64,000 nt of DNA from Nitrospira sp. (GTDB taxonomy: Bacteria; Nitrospirota; Nitrospiria; Nitrospirales; Nitrospiraceae), in NCBI GenBank assembly GCA_005239465.1, contig SPAW01000005.1, positions 53,556 through 117,555 of the forward strand. Direction: 5' to 3'. Position numbers and translations under genes: made by a program. Every line of letters begins with the position of its first letter. Position 1 is the stretch's first letter. Below, one piece after another: positions 42,254 through 51,011 of the stretch. The notes below the pieces were generated by a model. That model ran no database searches, had not been told where the DNA came from, and saw only the letters and a list, made by a program, of their open reading frames with translations.

Positions 42254-43039
42254 TTACTGTTTGGCCTTTTTCTCTTCGACCACGGTTCGGTCGCGCAATC
42301 GTTGAACCAGCTCTTCATAGGAGTCGGAGCGGATGATCTTCTCGAACTGACTGCGGTAGTTCTTCACCAGGCTGACGCCGTCGGCAATGATATCGTAGGC
42401 ATACCACCGTCCCGCCTGATTCATCAGACGGTAATCCATCGGGATCTCGACTTTGCCGGATAGGAGCTTGGTGCGGACTTCTGCAAACTGTCCTTCGAGC
42501 CGCTCACCGAGATACACCACCTGCTCTCCCGAATAGCCTTCGATTTTTCCCGCATACCGGTCCGAAAGGAAGGCTTTGAACAAGTTCACAAATTCGGCGC
42601 GTTGCTCGTTCGTCAACGGCGTCCAGTAGGCTGCCAAGGCTCGTTTCGACATTTCGGCGTAATCGAAGCGGGTCGCGATTACGACTTCCAGCATACGACG
42701 ACGAGGCATGAGCTTGGCCGGGTCTTTCAGTGCCGGGTCTTTGAGGATACGGAGAACTTCGGTGACCGTCGCACGAACCACTTCGGTGGGAGACTCCGAG
42801 TCCTGTGGTAATGCGCCGAATGCGACGGAACAGACGAGAACGGCCAGAAAGGTGTCGAAAACGACGGCTGTGCGCACAGCCTCCCACAGCCGATCCAAGA
42901 TCGCCGTCAGCCCAGCCGGCCTGAAATGTGGATGGGCCCACCCCGAACCTGACCGTTGATGTCCGTATCGCCACGGCAAAGAGCGTGTCTCCTCGGGAAC
43001 TGCCAGTGACATGAAGCTACTCTTTCCGCGACTCGTCAA
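42254..43039 (-). CDS. MlaC/Ttg2D-type phospholipid-binding protein
   Basis: The C-terminal 180 residues match the MlaC family: EVLRILKDPALKDPA, RRRMLEVVIATRFDYAEMSK, EFVNLFKAFLSDRYAGKIEG and WYAYDIIADGVSLVKNYRSQ. MlaC carries phospholipids across the periplasm between MlaA and MlaBDEF. A signal-type helix (TAVVFDTFLAVLVCSVAFGA) lies 57 residues into the longest frame, so the true start is probably internal. No other mla genes are nearby. The long-frame ATG overlaps the dodecin stop by 4 bp. Confidence 0.85.
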   Translation of the reverse strand: MTSRGKSSFMSLAVPEETRSLPWRYGHQRSGSGWAHPHFRPAGLTAILDRLWEAVRTAVVFDTFLAVLVCSVAFGALPQDSESPTEVVRATVTEVLRILKDPALKDPAKLMPRRRMLEVVIATRFDYAEMSKRALAAYWTPLTNEQRAEFVNLFKAFLSDRYAGKIEGYSGEQVVYLGERLEGQFAEVRTKLLSGKVEIPMDYRLMNQAGRWYAYDIIADGVSLVKNYRSQFEKIIRSDSYEELVQRLRDRTVVEEKKAKQ

Positions 43040-43236
43040 TCCAGCACAAACGTCACCTTCAGGTCCACGCGATACAAGTCGACCTTGCCGTTGTCGACCA
43101 CCACATGTTGCTCCTTCACCCAGGCCGACTTGATGTTGTGTACGGTCTTGGATGCTCGGCTGATCCCCTGGACAATGGCATCTTCGAAACTCTTCGGCGA
43201 TTCGGAACTAATCTCGATGACCTTGGCTACGGACAT
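43036..43236 (-). CDS. Dodecin
   Basis: The 66-residue protein is a typical dodecin: VIEISSESPKSFEDAIVQGI, RASKTVHNIKSAWVKEQHVV and YRVDLKVTFVLD. The Trp in SAWVKEQ is the flavin-stacking residue of flavin-binding dodecins. Dodecins form hollow 12-mers that store flavin or CoA. AAAGGAGGAG precedes the start. Confidence 0.95.
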   Translation of the reverse strand: MSVAKVIEISSESPKSFEDAIVQGISRASKTVHNIKSAWVKEQHVVVDNGKVDLYRVDLKVTFVLD

Positions 43237-43386
43237 AAGACTCCTCCTTTTTATGCGCGAACGTGTGGTTCATGAGCACCGCATCGCTCTTGTGTATAGG
43301 GTGACGGTCACCTCCAGACACATATCTATTATTCAAGAACGGCGATCAGCTCCGCTCCGACGACATGGGGACGCCCCCTCGGATGC

Positions 43387-43620
43387 TCAAAAAGGCCGTC
43401 GTTCCGTTCCTATGGCTCTGAAATACTCTCTCACTCTATCTTGGATTTGCACCAGACAGTCGGGGCAATAGGTGTGAGTGAAGAGAAGATCGGTCGAATG
43501 CATCGAATGAGTGCTCCGGTACGTATTCAGCGTGATCCAAGACACTGGCTTCGGAGGCGGTACGGATTCATCGTCTCGAACCAACCCGCAGATACAGCAG
43601 ACTGGGATCAGTTGCGGCAT
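43387..43620 (-). CDS. Small Cys-rich protein
   Basis: From ATG 43620 the 77-residue product has PVCCICGLVRDDE and, 35 residues later, HTYCPDCLVQIQD, together a likely zinc site. The CxxCxxVRDD...W pattern resembles a short C-terminal motif found in some signalling proteins. The ribosome site is weak. The frame continues to 43692, but the added residues are not protein-like. Function unknown. Confidence 0.6.
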   Translation of the reverse strand: MPQLIPVCCICGLVRDDESVPPPKPVSWITLNTYRSTHSMHSTDLLFTHTYCPDCLVQIQDRVREYFRAIGTERRPF

Positions 43621-43692
43621 CCTATATACTTCTGCTTTTAGAGAAGAGATTGTCTCGGGAACGCGCGGTGCAATCCTTTCCTCAGGAGACAT

Positions 43693-44377
43693 CAGATATC
43701 CCTTTCCTCAGACTTTCGGGGATCCGTTGTTCATGTTTTCTCTATTAAGGAGCAAGTGACATGCCGTCAGGCTGTGGCAAAGCCCTATCGAGAGACCGAT
43801 GGCAGCGCGTGGGTTTAATGTGCGGGATTGAAGATGAAACAGGCGGTCCGTTTCCGATCTCCGGGCGAAGTGCCTCAAACCTAAGAATGCCACTGCTGCA
43901 AAGAGCAACAGGACCAACGATGTCTTCCTCAGTGGACCGTGGCTAAGGTCGAACGAGTCATTTGCGCCAATCCGATGTCCATCCATGCGCATGGATTTGG
44001 GGCGCCTTCCCTGGTGTGCCGCAGCGCGCGCGTCTTGTGGTGACGATCCGGGACCACGAACAGTAACTCGCGCTTCCCCCTCGGCAGTCTATGCCCTTTC
44101 TCACCCCAGTCGATTGAAGGTAGGAGTAATGCTTGTACGCCGTCGGTTCATAATCGATACGATGTGTCAGATGGTGTGGCAGAGGACGACAGCTTTCCCT
44201 GCAGGGCTGCCGCAAAATTCTACAGCGCATGTTGCTTCGTATTATTTTTCCAGGACTGTGAACAATGAAATGAACTCGTCGTGTTTCACGGGCTTGTAAC
44301 CAAAACATGATGGGTATAGCTCATTGGCATTGGACATGCAGGCAAGCTCTCTCGTTTCTCACTGAGAGGAGGGCCTC
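43693..44377. other. Gene-poor intergenic region
   Basis: No frame here has a domain and ribosome site together. A minus-strand frame at 43708-43992 has one hydrophobic stretch but no ribosome site and was not accepted. GAGGAGG at the right end belongs to the next gene. Confidence 0.5.
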
Positions 44378-44587
44378 ATGAGCCAAGTCAGCGAGCAAAT
44401 CATGCAAGTGGTCTTTCGATCCCCTGGCTGTTTACTGGAAGAAGTGGTGTTGGAATGTCCTGGCCTGTCTTGGAATCAGGTCTTCTGTGAGCTCGACCGT
44501 ATGAGCCGTAACAGGCAAATTCGACTCGCCCTGAAGGGGCCGGGACTCTATACCGTGACGACCGCTCAGCGATCAGCCGTCACGTGA
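44378..44587 (+). CDS. 69-residue winged-helix-like protein, copy 2
   Basis: The product shares the core of 37454-37663: VFRSPGCLLEEVVLECPGLS, WNQVFCELDRMSRNRQIRLA and GPGLYTV. GAGAGGAGG precedes ATG 44378. Conservation of the Cys pair (SPGC, LECPG) between copies suggests it matters for structure or metal binding. It stands next to a DUF2934 gene. Confidence 0.75.
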   Translation: MSQVSEQIMQVVFRSPGCLLEEVVLECPGLSWNQVFCELDRMSRNRQIRLALKGPGLYTVTTAQRSAVT

Positions 44588-44678
44588 GTGTTCCCCCGAC
44601 TCGTCGATTGAACGGTTACTCATCAGCTGAGCGGCTCCACGCAGTGGTTCGTACAATGCGGGAGCAGGAGGTACGACG

Positions 44679-44909
44679 ATGATCATGGCATCACCAGAGG
44701 CCCACAAACCGAAATCACGTCCCCGTCGTGGGAAAACGCAGGATCTACCTCCGGCGGCACCGGAGGTCGCAGGCGACCCCATTCATTATTGCGAGGACCT
44801 GTCCGATCGGGTCAGCCAACGAGCCTATGCGCTCTATGTGGAGCGAGGCTATCGCGACGGCTGTGCGCTCCAGGATTGGCTCGATGCGGAACGGGAGTAT
44901 GGGCCGTGA
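44679..44909 (+). CDS. DUF2934 domain protein
   Basis: The 76-residue product has a basic N-terminus and a DUF2934 motif: RVSQRAYALYVERGYRDGCA followed by LQDWLDAEREYG. AGGAGGTACGACG upstream of ATG 44679 is a strong ribosome site. DUF2934 proteins are short and of unknown function, common in soil and water bacteria. Confidence 0.85.
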   Translation: MIMASPEAHKPKSRPRRGKTQDLPPAAPEVAGDPIHYCEDLSDRVSQRAYALYVERGYRDGCALQDWLDAEREYGP

Positions 44910-44956
44910 ACAGCCCATGTGAGTGCCCACGGTTGACCCACTCAACTCATTCATTC

Positions 44957-45038
44957 GGCGGATCTTTTTGTAGTGTGTTGACGCGACTTGATTGAGCGCC
45001 TCCCGGAGTTCCTCGCCCTGATAGTAGCGATCCGCCAT
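44957..45038 (-). pseudogene. Displaced 3' end of the HAD/ATPase gene
   Basis: On the minus strand it reads ADRYYQGEELREALNQVAST then HYKKIRRMNE, matching the end of the gene at 47966-49693 (ANRRYQGEELREALNQVVST). DNA similarity covers 44957-45038 against 47977-48058. The AMP-ligase gene lies exactly between the two copies. Confidence 0.88.
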
Positions 45039-45176
45039 TTTGCGCGGCTGGACCGATGCCTTCTCGACTTAGGTTGCGCAAGGCACACCGCCTACTGCTT
45101 TTTTGACATCGATGAGCGCGGCTATGCCCTGAAGGGTGTCCAGCGCCTGCGGTATCGGCGTTACGTTCCCACGCGA

Positions 45177-47915
45177 TCAAGAATGAGATCCTGATACCAG
45201 TGCTGACCGATCATCTGTATGGTCTCGTGGTCGTTTGAAATGACCTCCCAGCTCTGCGACACGATCATGGAGAGCGGCTGCGATTTGTCGATATCGATCG
45301 GCCCCGTGACTCGGTCCGGCAAGTGCGTTTGGGTTGAGGGCTTCGCCAAACAGGATCCTGATGCGCCGTCGGCGTGGCCACCATGCCCCCTGCGGAAGTG
45401 CCTCAAAGCTCCCCTCGATCCAAACGGGAATGACGGGGACGGGGTGTGCCGCCAAAATCAAGCCGATTCCTGGCTGAAACGGTTGGAGCGTTCCGTCCGG
45501 AGACCGTGATCCCTCGGGAAACCAAACCAGATTCTGGCCGCGCGCGAGTGCTGCCGCGCCCACTGCAAGATTCGCCAGCGGGCGGCTGCTTTGGTCTATC
45601 GGCAGGACTCGAGTCGCGCGGCTGACGAGGCGCATGATGGAAGTACGAAACATAATCCCGGTCCAGCCTCCCCAGTAGGTCTGGTTCAATAATCCGATGG
45701 ACAGGGCCGCAAAAATGGCCGGCGGATCGAGCAGGCTGACATGATTGGGCGTCATTACCCAAGGACCGCGCGCGGGAACTCGCTCGATCCCGCACACTTC
45801 CAGATTGAAGACTGCCCGCATGAGCAGTCGGTCGAGCACAGATAGAGCCGACCCGAGTTCTTGCAGAAACCATCCCCGTGGCGCGAGCCAGCGCCGTTGC
45901 TGCGGATCTAACAACTCTTCCGGCCTCGTGAGTTGTACCGTCGGATCAACTGCCGTGACGGTTGCCTGTTCTGCTTCGACGGCCTCGCGCAGCAAATCCC
46001 TCACGGTCCCGATACGCGTGATCGCTTCTTCGGGTAGGTCGACGCCAACCCGGTCGCGCAGGTCCAGCGTCATCGTCATCCACTCCAATGAGTCCAGCCC
46101 GAGTTCGAGCGACATATTCGTGTCCGGCGTGAGCCGTACGGCGGGAAATCGGATGGTCAGCCAGTTCCATGTGTGCAACGCGAGAGGATCCTCCAGCAAT
46201 TGCCGATCTTCCGTCGCCATCAGCTCAATGGGGATCGGTCGCGATTCGACCAGGAGTTTGTCCCTTCGCCGTGTGCCCGCTTCAAAGAGATCTTTGAGTT
46301 TGTGTCGCTGGATCTTGCCGAGTCGCGTCCGAGGTAGGGGATCGATGCTCACGATGAAATCGGTGATACGGGAGTACGAAGGCAGGAGGGCTAGGTGTGC
46401 GTCGATGTCGGCACGAATCGATTGCGTCAAGTTCTCGAGTTCGCCCGTGTGGATCGAGGCGGCACGTGGGACGATGACCCCGACCAAGCGGCCCTCGTGG
46501 GCGAGCACGCCCGACTCCCGGACCGAAGGAGCGCCATCCAGGATTTCCTCCACCCGCTCAGGCCAAATCTTTTCGCCGGCGGGCAAGGTGATGCGGGAGG
46601 AGGCGCGCCCGACCAAATGTAGGCAGCCGTTTTTATCGAAGTAACCTAGATCGCCTGTCCTGAACCAGCCGTCCTGAGTGAAGGCCTCGATCGTCTTGTG
46701 CGGCAGATGCAGATAGCCGGCGAACACATTGGGGCCTTGGGCTTGGATTTCCCCCTGGCCGGTATCCAGATCGGGATCGGCGATGCGGATGGAGACGCCG
46801 GGTAGCGGCTTGCCAGCCGTATCGATGTATCGGCTGCCGGGAGTAATGAGCGTAAGAATCGGCGAGGTTTCGGTGAGTCCAAAACCGCCTGCGATCTGCC
46901 ACCCCAATCCCGCCAATTGCCAAGCGAGGTCCGGTGCCAGCGCGGTACCGCCATAGACCAACGTCCTGAGTTGCGGTGCAAGTTGTTTGCGTAGCGGCGC
47001 GAACAGCCGTAGACCGAGCCGAAGGTCGAAGTATTGAATCAGCATCGTGGAGAGCATGAGCGTGCCGTGAAAGACCGCAGATACTGCTCCTCCCTTCTGT
47101 CGCACCCGCTCCTCGATTGCGTCGGACAACGCAGAGTAGAGACGAGGAACACCGACGATCGCGGTGACACGACCTTCCCTGAGTGCACGCAGAATCTGAG
47201 GCCCGGTCAACGAATGGGGAAGGATGACGGGAAGCCCGAGCGTGAACGGCGCAAGCAGTCCAATCATGAATGGATACACGTGGTGGAGTGGCAACGGCAA
47301 GAGCAGCCGTTCATCGGGGCGGTACACCTGGACGGTCAGCAGAGCCTGGAGATTGGACAGGAGGTTGATGTGGCTCAACGGCACACCTTTGGGCCGGCCA
47401 CTGACCCCAGAGGTGTAAAACAACAGGGCAGGATCCTCAGGTTGCACGGAAAAGCTCGTGTGCGTCGGCTGACGGCTGAAGTGTTGCCAGCTTCGGGGAT
47501 CCTCCTCGTCAGCGTCCAACACGATAATGGAGCGGTCTTGGTGGAAGCCGAGAGCCGTCAAGCGATCAGCCAGAGGTCGAATGGTCATGACCCAACGGGC
47601 CGCGCTGTCCTCAAGCACATGGACGAGGTCCTCGCCCGCCATCTGAGAGTCGATGGGCACCGGTATGGCACCCGCGCAGAGCAAGGCCATACAAGCGACG
47701 ATCCACTCGGGTCGGTTGGGTGAATAGACTGCAGCATGCTCACCTTTACGAAGGCCTGCCTGGAGAAGCCCCGAAGCCAGACGCGTGACGCCGTCCGACA
47801 GGTCCGCAAAGGACCATGTTTCGACCGTGTGTTTGTGGAACGCCAGGATCGCCGGGCGGTTCCCATGGGCCGACAGATTTCGAACAAGGGCCTGTAGCGT
47901 GTCAGGGCCGGTCAT
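45177..47915 (-). CDS. AMP-ligase / acyl carrier / acyltransferase fusion
   Basis: The product of about 912 residues has an AMP-binding ligase domain (LLFYTSGVSGRPKGVPLSHI near residue 165; GFGLTETSPILTLI; WFRTGDLGYFDKNGCL). A carrier domain follows with the attachment Ser in LGLDSLEWMTMTLDLRDRVG. Last is a PlsC acyltransferase with NHVSLLDP (HxxxxD) and WFPEGSRSPDGTLQPFQPGI. This matches the logic of acyl-ACP synthetase/2-acyl-GPE acyltransferase (Aas-like) enzymes with an added carrier. It probably activates a free fatty acid and moves it to a lipid. ATG 47915 is the first plausible start after the upstream gene ends. Confidence 0.88.
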   Translation of the reverse strand: MTGPDTLQALVRNLSAHGNRPAILAFHKHTVETWSFADLSDGVTRLASGLLQAGLRKGEHAAVYSPNRPEWIVACMALLCAGAIPVPIDSQMAGEDLVHVLEDSAARWVMTIRPLADRLTALGFHQDRSIIVLDADEEDPRSWQHFSRQPTHTSFSVQPEDPALLFYTSGVSGRPKGVPLSHINLLSNLQALLTVQVYRPDERLLLPLPLHHVYPFMIGLLAPFTLGLPVILPHSLTGPQILRALREGRVTAIVGVPRLYSALSDAIEERVRQKGGAVSAVFHGTLMLSTMLIQYFDLRLGLRLFAPLRKQLAPQLRTLVYGGTALAPDLAWQLAGLGWQIAGGFGLTETSPILTLITPGSRYIDTAGKPLPGVSIRIADPDLDTGQGEIQAQGPNVFAGYLHLPHKTIEAFTQDGWFRTGDLGYFDKNGCLHLVGRASSRITLPAGEKIWPERVEEILDGAPSVRESGVLAHEGRLVGVIVPRAASIHTGELENLTQSIRADIDAHLALLPSYSRITDFIVSIDPLPRTRLGKIQRHKLKDLFEAGTRRRDKLLVESRPIPIELMATEDRQLLEDPLALHTWNWLTIRFPAVRLTPDTNMSLELGLDSLEWMTMTLDLRDRVGVDLPEEAITRIGTVRDLLREAVEAEQATVTAVDPTVQLTRPEELLDPQQRRWLAPRGWFLQELGSALSVLDRLLMRAVFNLEVCGIERVPARGPWVMTPNHVSLLDPPAIFAALSIGLLNQTYWGGWTGIMFRTSIMRLVSRATRVLPIDQSSRPLANLAVGAAALARGQNLVWFPEGSRSPDGTLQPFQPGIGLILAAHPVPVIPVWIEGSFEALPQGAWWPRRRRIRILFGEALNPNALAGPSHGADRYRQIAAALHDRVAELGGHFKRPRDHTDDRSALVSGSHS

Positions 47916-47965
47916 AGACAATACAAGAGGGACGAATAGTTCCCGGGCTTCCTCGTCCGACGAGG

Positions 47966-49693
47966 TTATCGCAGTTGGCGGATCTCTTCGTAGTGTGTTG
48001 ACACGACTTGATTGAGCGCCTCCCGGAGTTCCTCGCCCTGATAGCGGCGATTGGCCACTTTTCGTAGACGCGCGGCCAGCCCTCCGTCGCCGAGTGTTCC
48101 ATCCGACCATTTCACAAAATCCTCGCGCCGGTCGTGATACTCAAGGCTCTCCAGCGGAAGCGTCGGAATCAAGCAGGACAACTCGTACAAACTGGCTGCT
48201 TCTATCCCCAGTTGGCCTTTCTCGGTTCGGAAGGAGAACCGTTTCCCCTGCGGGAGAGGCACGTCGAGATATTTATAGAGGTGGCGGATGTGGGGAACCC
48301 GCCGGATCGCCGGGCGCATGCGGACGAGTTCTCTCCCGCAGAGCAAGGCGCTCCCCATCGGGATCTGGTCAAGATTCGAGCCTTTCAAGCTGCACGTGGC
48401 ACAATGTGTGCGCAGGCAATCCCCTATCACGTTGTCCGTGAGGCGGGTCAACAGCAGATGGTGGAGTGAGGTGAGCACCGACTCGCTGAGGCGATCCGGT
48501 CGATAGGAGACGAAGGCCCATCCGCCGGCCTCCAGGAAGGGGCGGAGCAGCATCGTGACCTCGCTCCCTTCAAACAAGAACTCCTGCGCTTCGTCCAGCA
48601 CGATCCAGTGAGGGCGAAACTTGCGTTCGCGCACCGGGCGCAAGGCACGTATCAACTCGGCAACATAGTGACTCCGCAAGCTGATGGGATACTGGCTCAG
48701 ATCGAGGACCAACGACACGCCTCCCTCCTCAATGAGTGAGACGACGGCAGATGGAGGGGGGAGAGAGGCCCGGTCACCCGTGATCGACACGAAGCGTGGC
48801 AGGACTCGCAATCCGCGAAAGTCTCCTTCGGGATCGATCAGGAGGACCTGATACTCTTCATGATGGAGCCCTTCTGCAATCAAACCGACCATCCATGACT
48901 TGCCGGTCCCTGAGTTGCCGAAAACCCCCAGATTACGCCCGGCCAATCGTGCGGCGGGGATGCTGCTGGTCGCACCTGTCTCTGTTTGTCCGAGCAGAAT
49001 CGGCCGTTCGCGTTTGAGAGGAATGTCGAGAAACTTACCGCCCAGGGGGTATTCTTTGAGGATTTCCAGGACGCCTTGGGGTCCGGGTGCCGTGGCGACG
49101 ACGTCCGACATCTCGATCACAGCGGGAACGGCATCCGCCACTGCGACCGAGACCTCGGCGAGTGTCAGCATGGAGAGATCGTTCTCCGCATCGCCGAATG
49201 CGGCCAAGTTTCTGGGAGACAAACTGCAGAGGGTGAGGAGCCGTTCGAGCCCGGCCCCCTTCGTCGCACCGGGCGGGAGCACCATCACGGCGCCTTTGTT
49301 GTATTCGAGCGAGGAGCTGCCCCCATGCGAGCTAAGCACGCGCCACAACGCTTGGTCGTGAGGCGTCCAGGTCGCAGCGATCGCGAGGCCTCGTTCGAAC
49401 GGAATGTCTGATTCTTCGATGGCCTTCAACAACCGAACATCGAGTTGGCCGAAGGGGAGGTAGGTTTCCCTGCTTGCGCTGTGGGTGAGGACCGCGCCGT
49501 TTTCCCACACAATGCCGGCAAAGAGGTCTCCGAGACTGCCCAATTTCACAGTCTCGAAGCGCCGTCCTGTAACAAGAAACAAGACGTGGCCGCTGGCGCG
49601 GCATTGTTCCAACGCTGTTTCCAGTTCGGGAGGCACGTCACCGTTCACGGCGAGTGTGCCGTCAAAGTCGAAGGCCATGACAAGGCGGTACAT
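47966..49693 (-). CDS. HAD phosphatase fused to HerA-like/DUF87 ATPase
   Basis: Residues 1-220 are a HAD (Cof/SPP-type) phosphatase: MAFDFDGTLAVNGD for motif I, FLVTGRRF for motif II, and FGDAENDLSML for motif IV. Residues about 250-520 are a P-loop ATPase with FGNSGTGKSWMVGLIAEGLH, IDPEGDF, and WIVLDEAQEFLFEG as Walker B. A CLRTHCATC cluster lies near residue 425. The second half resembles HerA/DUF87 motor ATPases. This fusion is unusual; a sugar-phosphate or nucleotide hydrolase linked to a motor is all that can be said. Its 3' end is duplicated at 44957-45038. Confidence 0.88.
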   Translation of the reverse strand: MYRLVMAFDFDGTLAVNGDVPPELETALEQCRASGHVLFLVTGRRFETVKLGSLGDLFAGIVWENGAVLTHSASRETYLPFGQLDVRLLKAIEESDIPFERGLAIAATWTPHDQALWRVLSSHGGSSSLEYNKGAVMVLPPGATKGAGLERLLTLCSLSPRNLAAFGDAENDLSMLTLAEVSVAVADAVPAVIEMSDVVATAPGPQGVLEILKEYPLGGKFLDIPLKRERPILLGQTETGATSSIPAARLAGRNLGVFGNSGTGKSWMVGLIAEGLHHEEYQVLLIDPEGDFRGLRVLPRFVSITGDRASLPPPSAVVSLIEEGGVSLVLDLSQYPISLRSHYVAELIRALRPVRERKFRPHWIVLDEAQEFLFEGSEVTMLLRPFLEAGGWAFVSYRPDRLSESVLTSLHHLLLTRLTDNVIGDCLRTHCATCSLKGSNLDQIPMGSALLCGRELVRMRPAIRRVPHIRHLYKYLDVPLPQGKRFSFRTEKGQLGIEAASLYELSCLIPTLPLESLEYHDRREDFVKWSDGTLGDGGLAARLRKVANRRYQGEELREALNQVVSTHYEEIRQLR

Positions 49694-49810
49694 ACAGCCT
49701 CACGCGGCTGAATGTTGAATTGTGAGTTTTGAATGATGAATTACCCGCAATGGCGTCCCGAGTGTCGATACAAATTCAACATTCATAATTCCTCATTAAA
49801 CATTTCCGGT

Positions 49811-50278
49811 TTAGATGCCGACGAGTACCCGGTGCGCGTTGATCACCTTCAGTGTCTTCATCACATCCTCGTGGGAGATACTCGGTGCCTTTCCCCTTTT
49901 CGCCTCTCCGGAGAGGAGGACGAAATCATTCATGGCGACGACGCCCTGGAGCACACCGTCTTCATCCACGACCGGGAGCCGTCGGACTTTTTCCCGTTTC
50001 ATGACGTCCAGGGCTGTGTGGACATCATCAGACATCTGGCAGGTGTAGGCTTTCCCGGACACTGTCTCCCAGACCGTGATGTCCGATGCAGGTTTATTCT
50101 TGGTCGCAGCGGCCATGCAGATGTCGCGATCCGTGATCATACCCATCACCTGACCCTGGACATTCAGGACGGGGAGGGCTCCACAGTCGCTGTCCCACAT
50201 CATTTTGGCGGCGGCAGCCAGATTCGTGTCCGGGCCGCAACATTGTACATCGCTGGTCATGATATCTTGGACTTTCAT
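49811..50278 (-). CDS. CBS-domain pair protein, paralogue
   Basis: The 155-residue protein is a close paralogue of 34968-35435: MKVQDIMTSDVQCCGPDTNL, MGMITDRDICMAAATKNKPA, then MSDDVHTALDVMKREKVRRL and LQGVVAMNDFVLLSGEAKRG. It likely senses adenine nucleotides. AAAGGAGGAC precedes ATG 50278. It lies apart from the first stress cluster, so the pair may respond to different signals. Confidence 0.93.
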   Translation of the reverse strand: MKVQDIMTSDVQCCGPDTNLAAAAKMMWDSDCGALPVLNVQGQVMGMITDRDICMAAATKNKPASDITVWETVSGKAYTCQMSDDVHTALDVMKREKVRRLPVVDEDGVLQGVVAMNDFVLLSGEAKRGKAPSISHEDVMKTLKVINAHRVLVGI

Positions 50279-50313
50279 GGGGGGTCCTCCTTTGAAAGAA
50301 GCGGCTGGTTGTG

Positions 50314-50937
50314 TTACGGACTTTTTAGCCGTAACTGCTTGTTCTCAACCGTCGTATCCTGGATCAACTTGCCAAAACTGTCGGTCAAGACGTCATTCAC
50401 AAGCGCTTGGGCATCCTCCGGTTCGAACCAGAAGACGTCGTCGGCTCCGCTCCCATTCAAGGTCATGCGGATCGTACTGCCGTCTGCGACATTCTGTGCT
50501 TGTAACGCGAGTTTCGTTTTCGTCGTGACCTCGGTAAAGCCGACACGACTCTTGGCGTGGACGGAAAAGTCGAGGATTTTTCCCGTGAGGACGACATCCG
50601 GGTTGTCGCTAACCCCTCTCTTGGTTACCTGCCAGCCCTTTGCGGTCAGATAGTCGGCCAAGGCTTGGGCGACGGCGTCGGCCGGATTGCCTCCAGCAAC
50701 GTCGAAGTAGCTGACACCTCCCCAGAGATGGGTCCGGACTCCAAGACCTGTGTGGTAGGTCCGGCCGTCCTCAAAAGAGGCTAGGGCCACGCGAATGGCC
50801 GCAGCCGGTTTCGCCATCTTCTCGGCACCGGGTGGAGCCGGATGGAGTTGAAGAGGAATGACCTCGCCGGTGCCAGCGCACCCAACCAGCGTGACGAGCC
50901 CGATCCAGCCAAAGAACAGGGCAAATGTTTGCCTCAC
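50314..50937 (-). CDS. Envelope lipoprotein (YajG-like)
   Basis: The 207-residue product has a lipoprotein signal with lipobox LVGC at residues 17-20. The mature domain has IRVALASFEDGR, AVAQALADYLTAKGWQV, DVVLTGKILDFSVHAKSRVG and LTDSFGKLI, similar in layout to YajG-type lipoproteins. AGGGAGGGTC upstream is a good ribosome site. It lies near Pal on the same strand. Function unknown. Confidence 0.7.
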   Translation of the reverse strand: MRQTFALFFGWIGLVTLVGCAGTGEVIPLQLHPAPPGAEKMAKPAAAIRVALASFEDGRTYHTGLGVRTHLWGGVSYFDVAGGNPADAVAQALADYLTAKGWQVTKRGVSDNPDVVLTGKILDFSVHAKSRVGFTEVTTKTKLALQAQNVADGSTIRMTLNGSGADDVFWFEPEDAQALVNDVLTDSFGKLIQDTTVENKQLRLKSP

Positions 50938-51011
50938 ATGACCCTCCCTGGGTTCAGACGATCAGAGCTCTTGTTCTCTCCGTGGCATCTGGACCACCTT
51001 CATCGATCTTG

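Noticed and set aside
43708..43992. Minus-strand 94-codon frame with one hydrophobic segment
   Set aside because: No ribosome site, no conserved pattern and poor composition outside the hydrophobic part.
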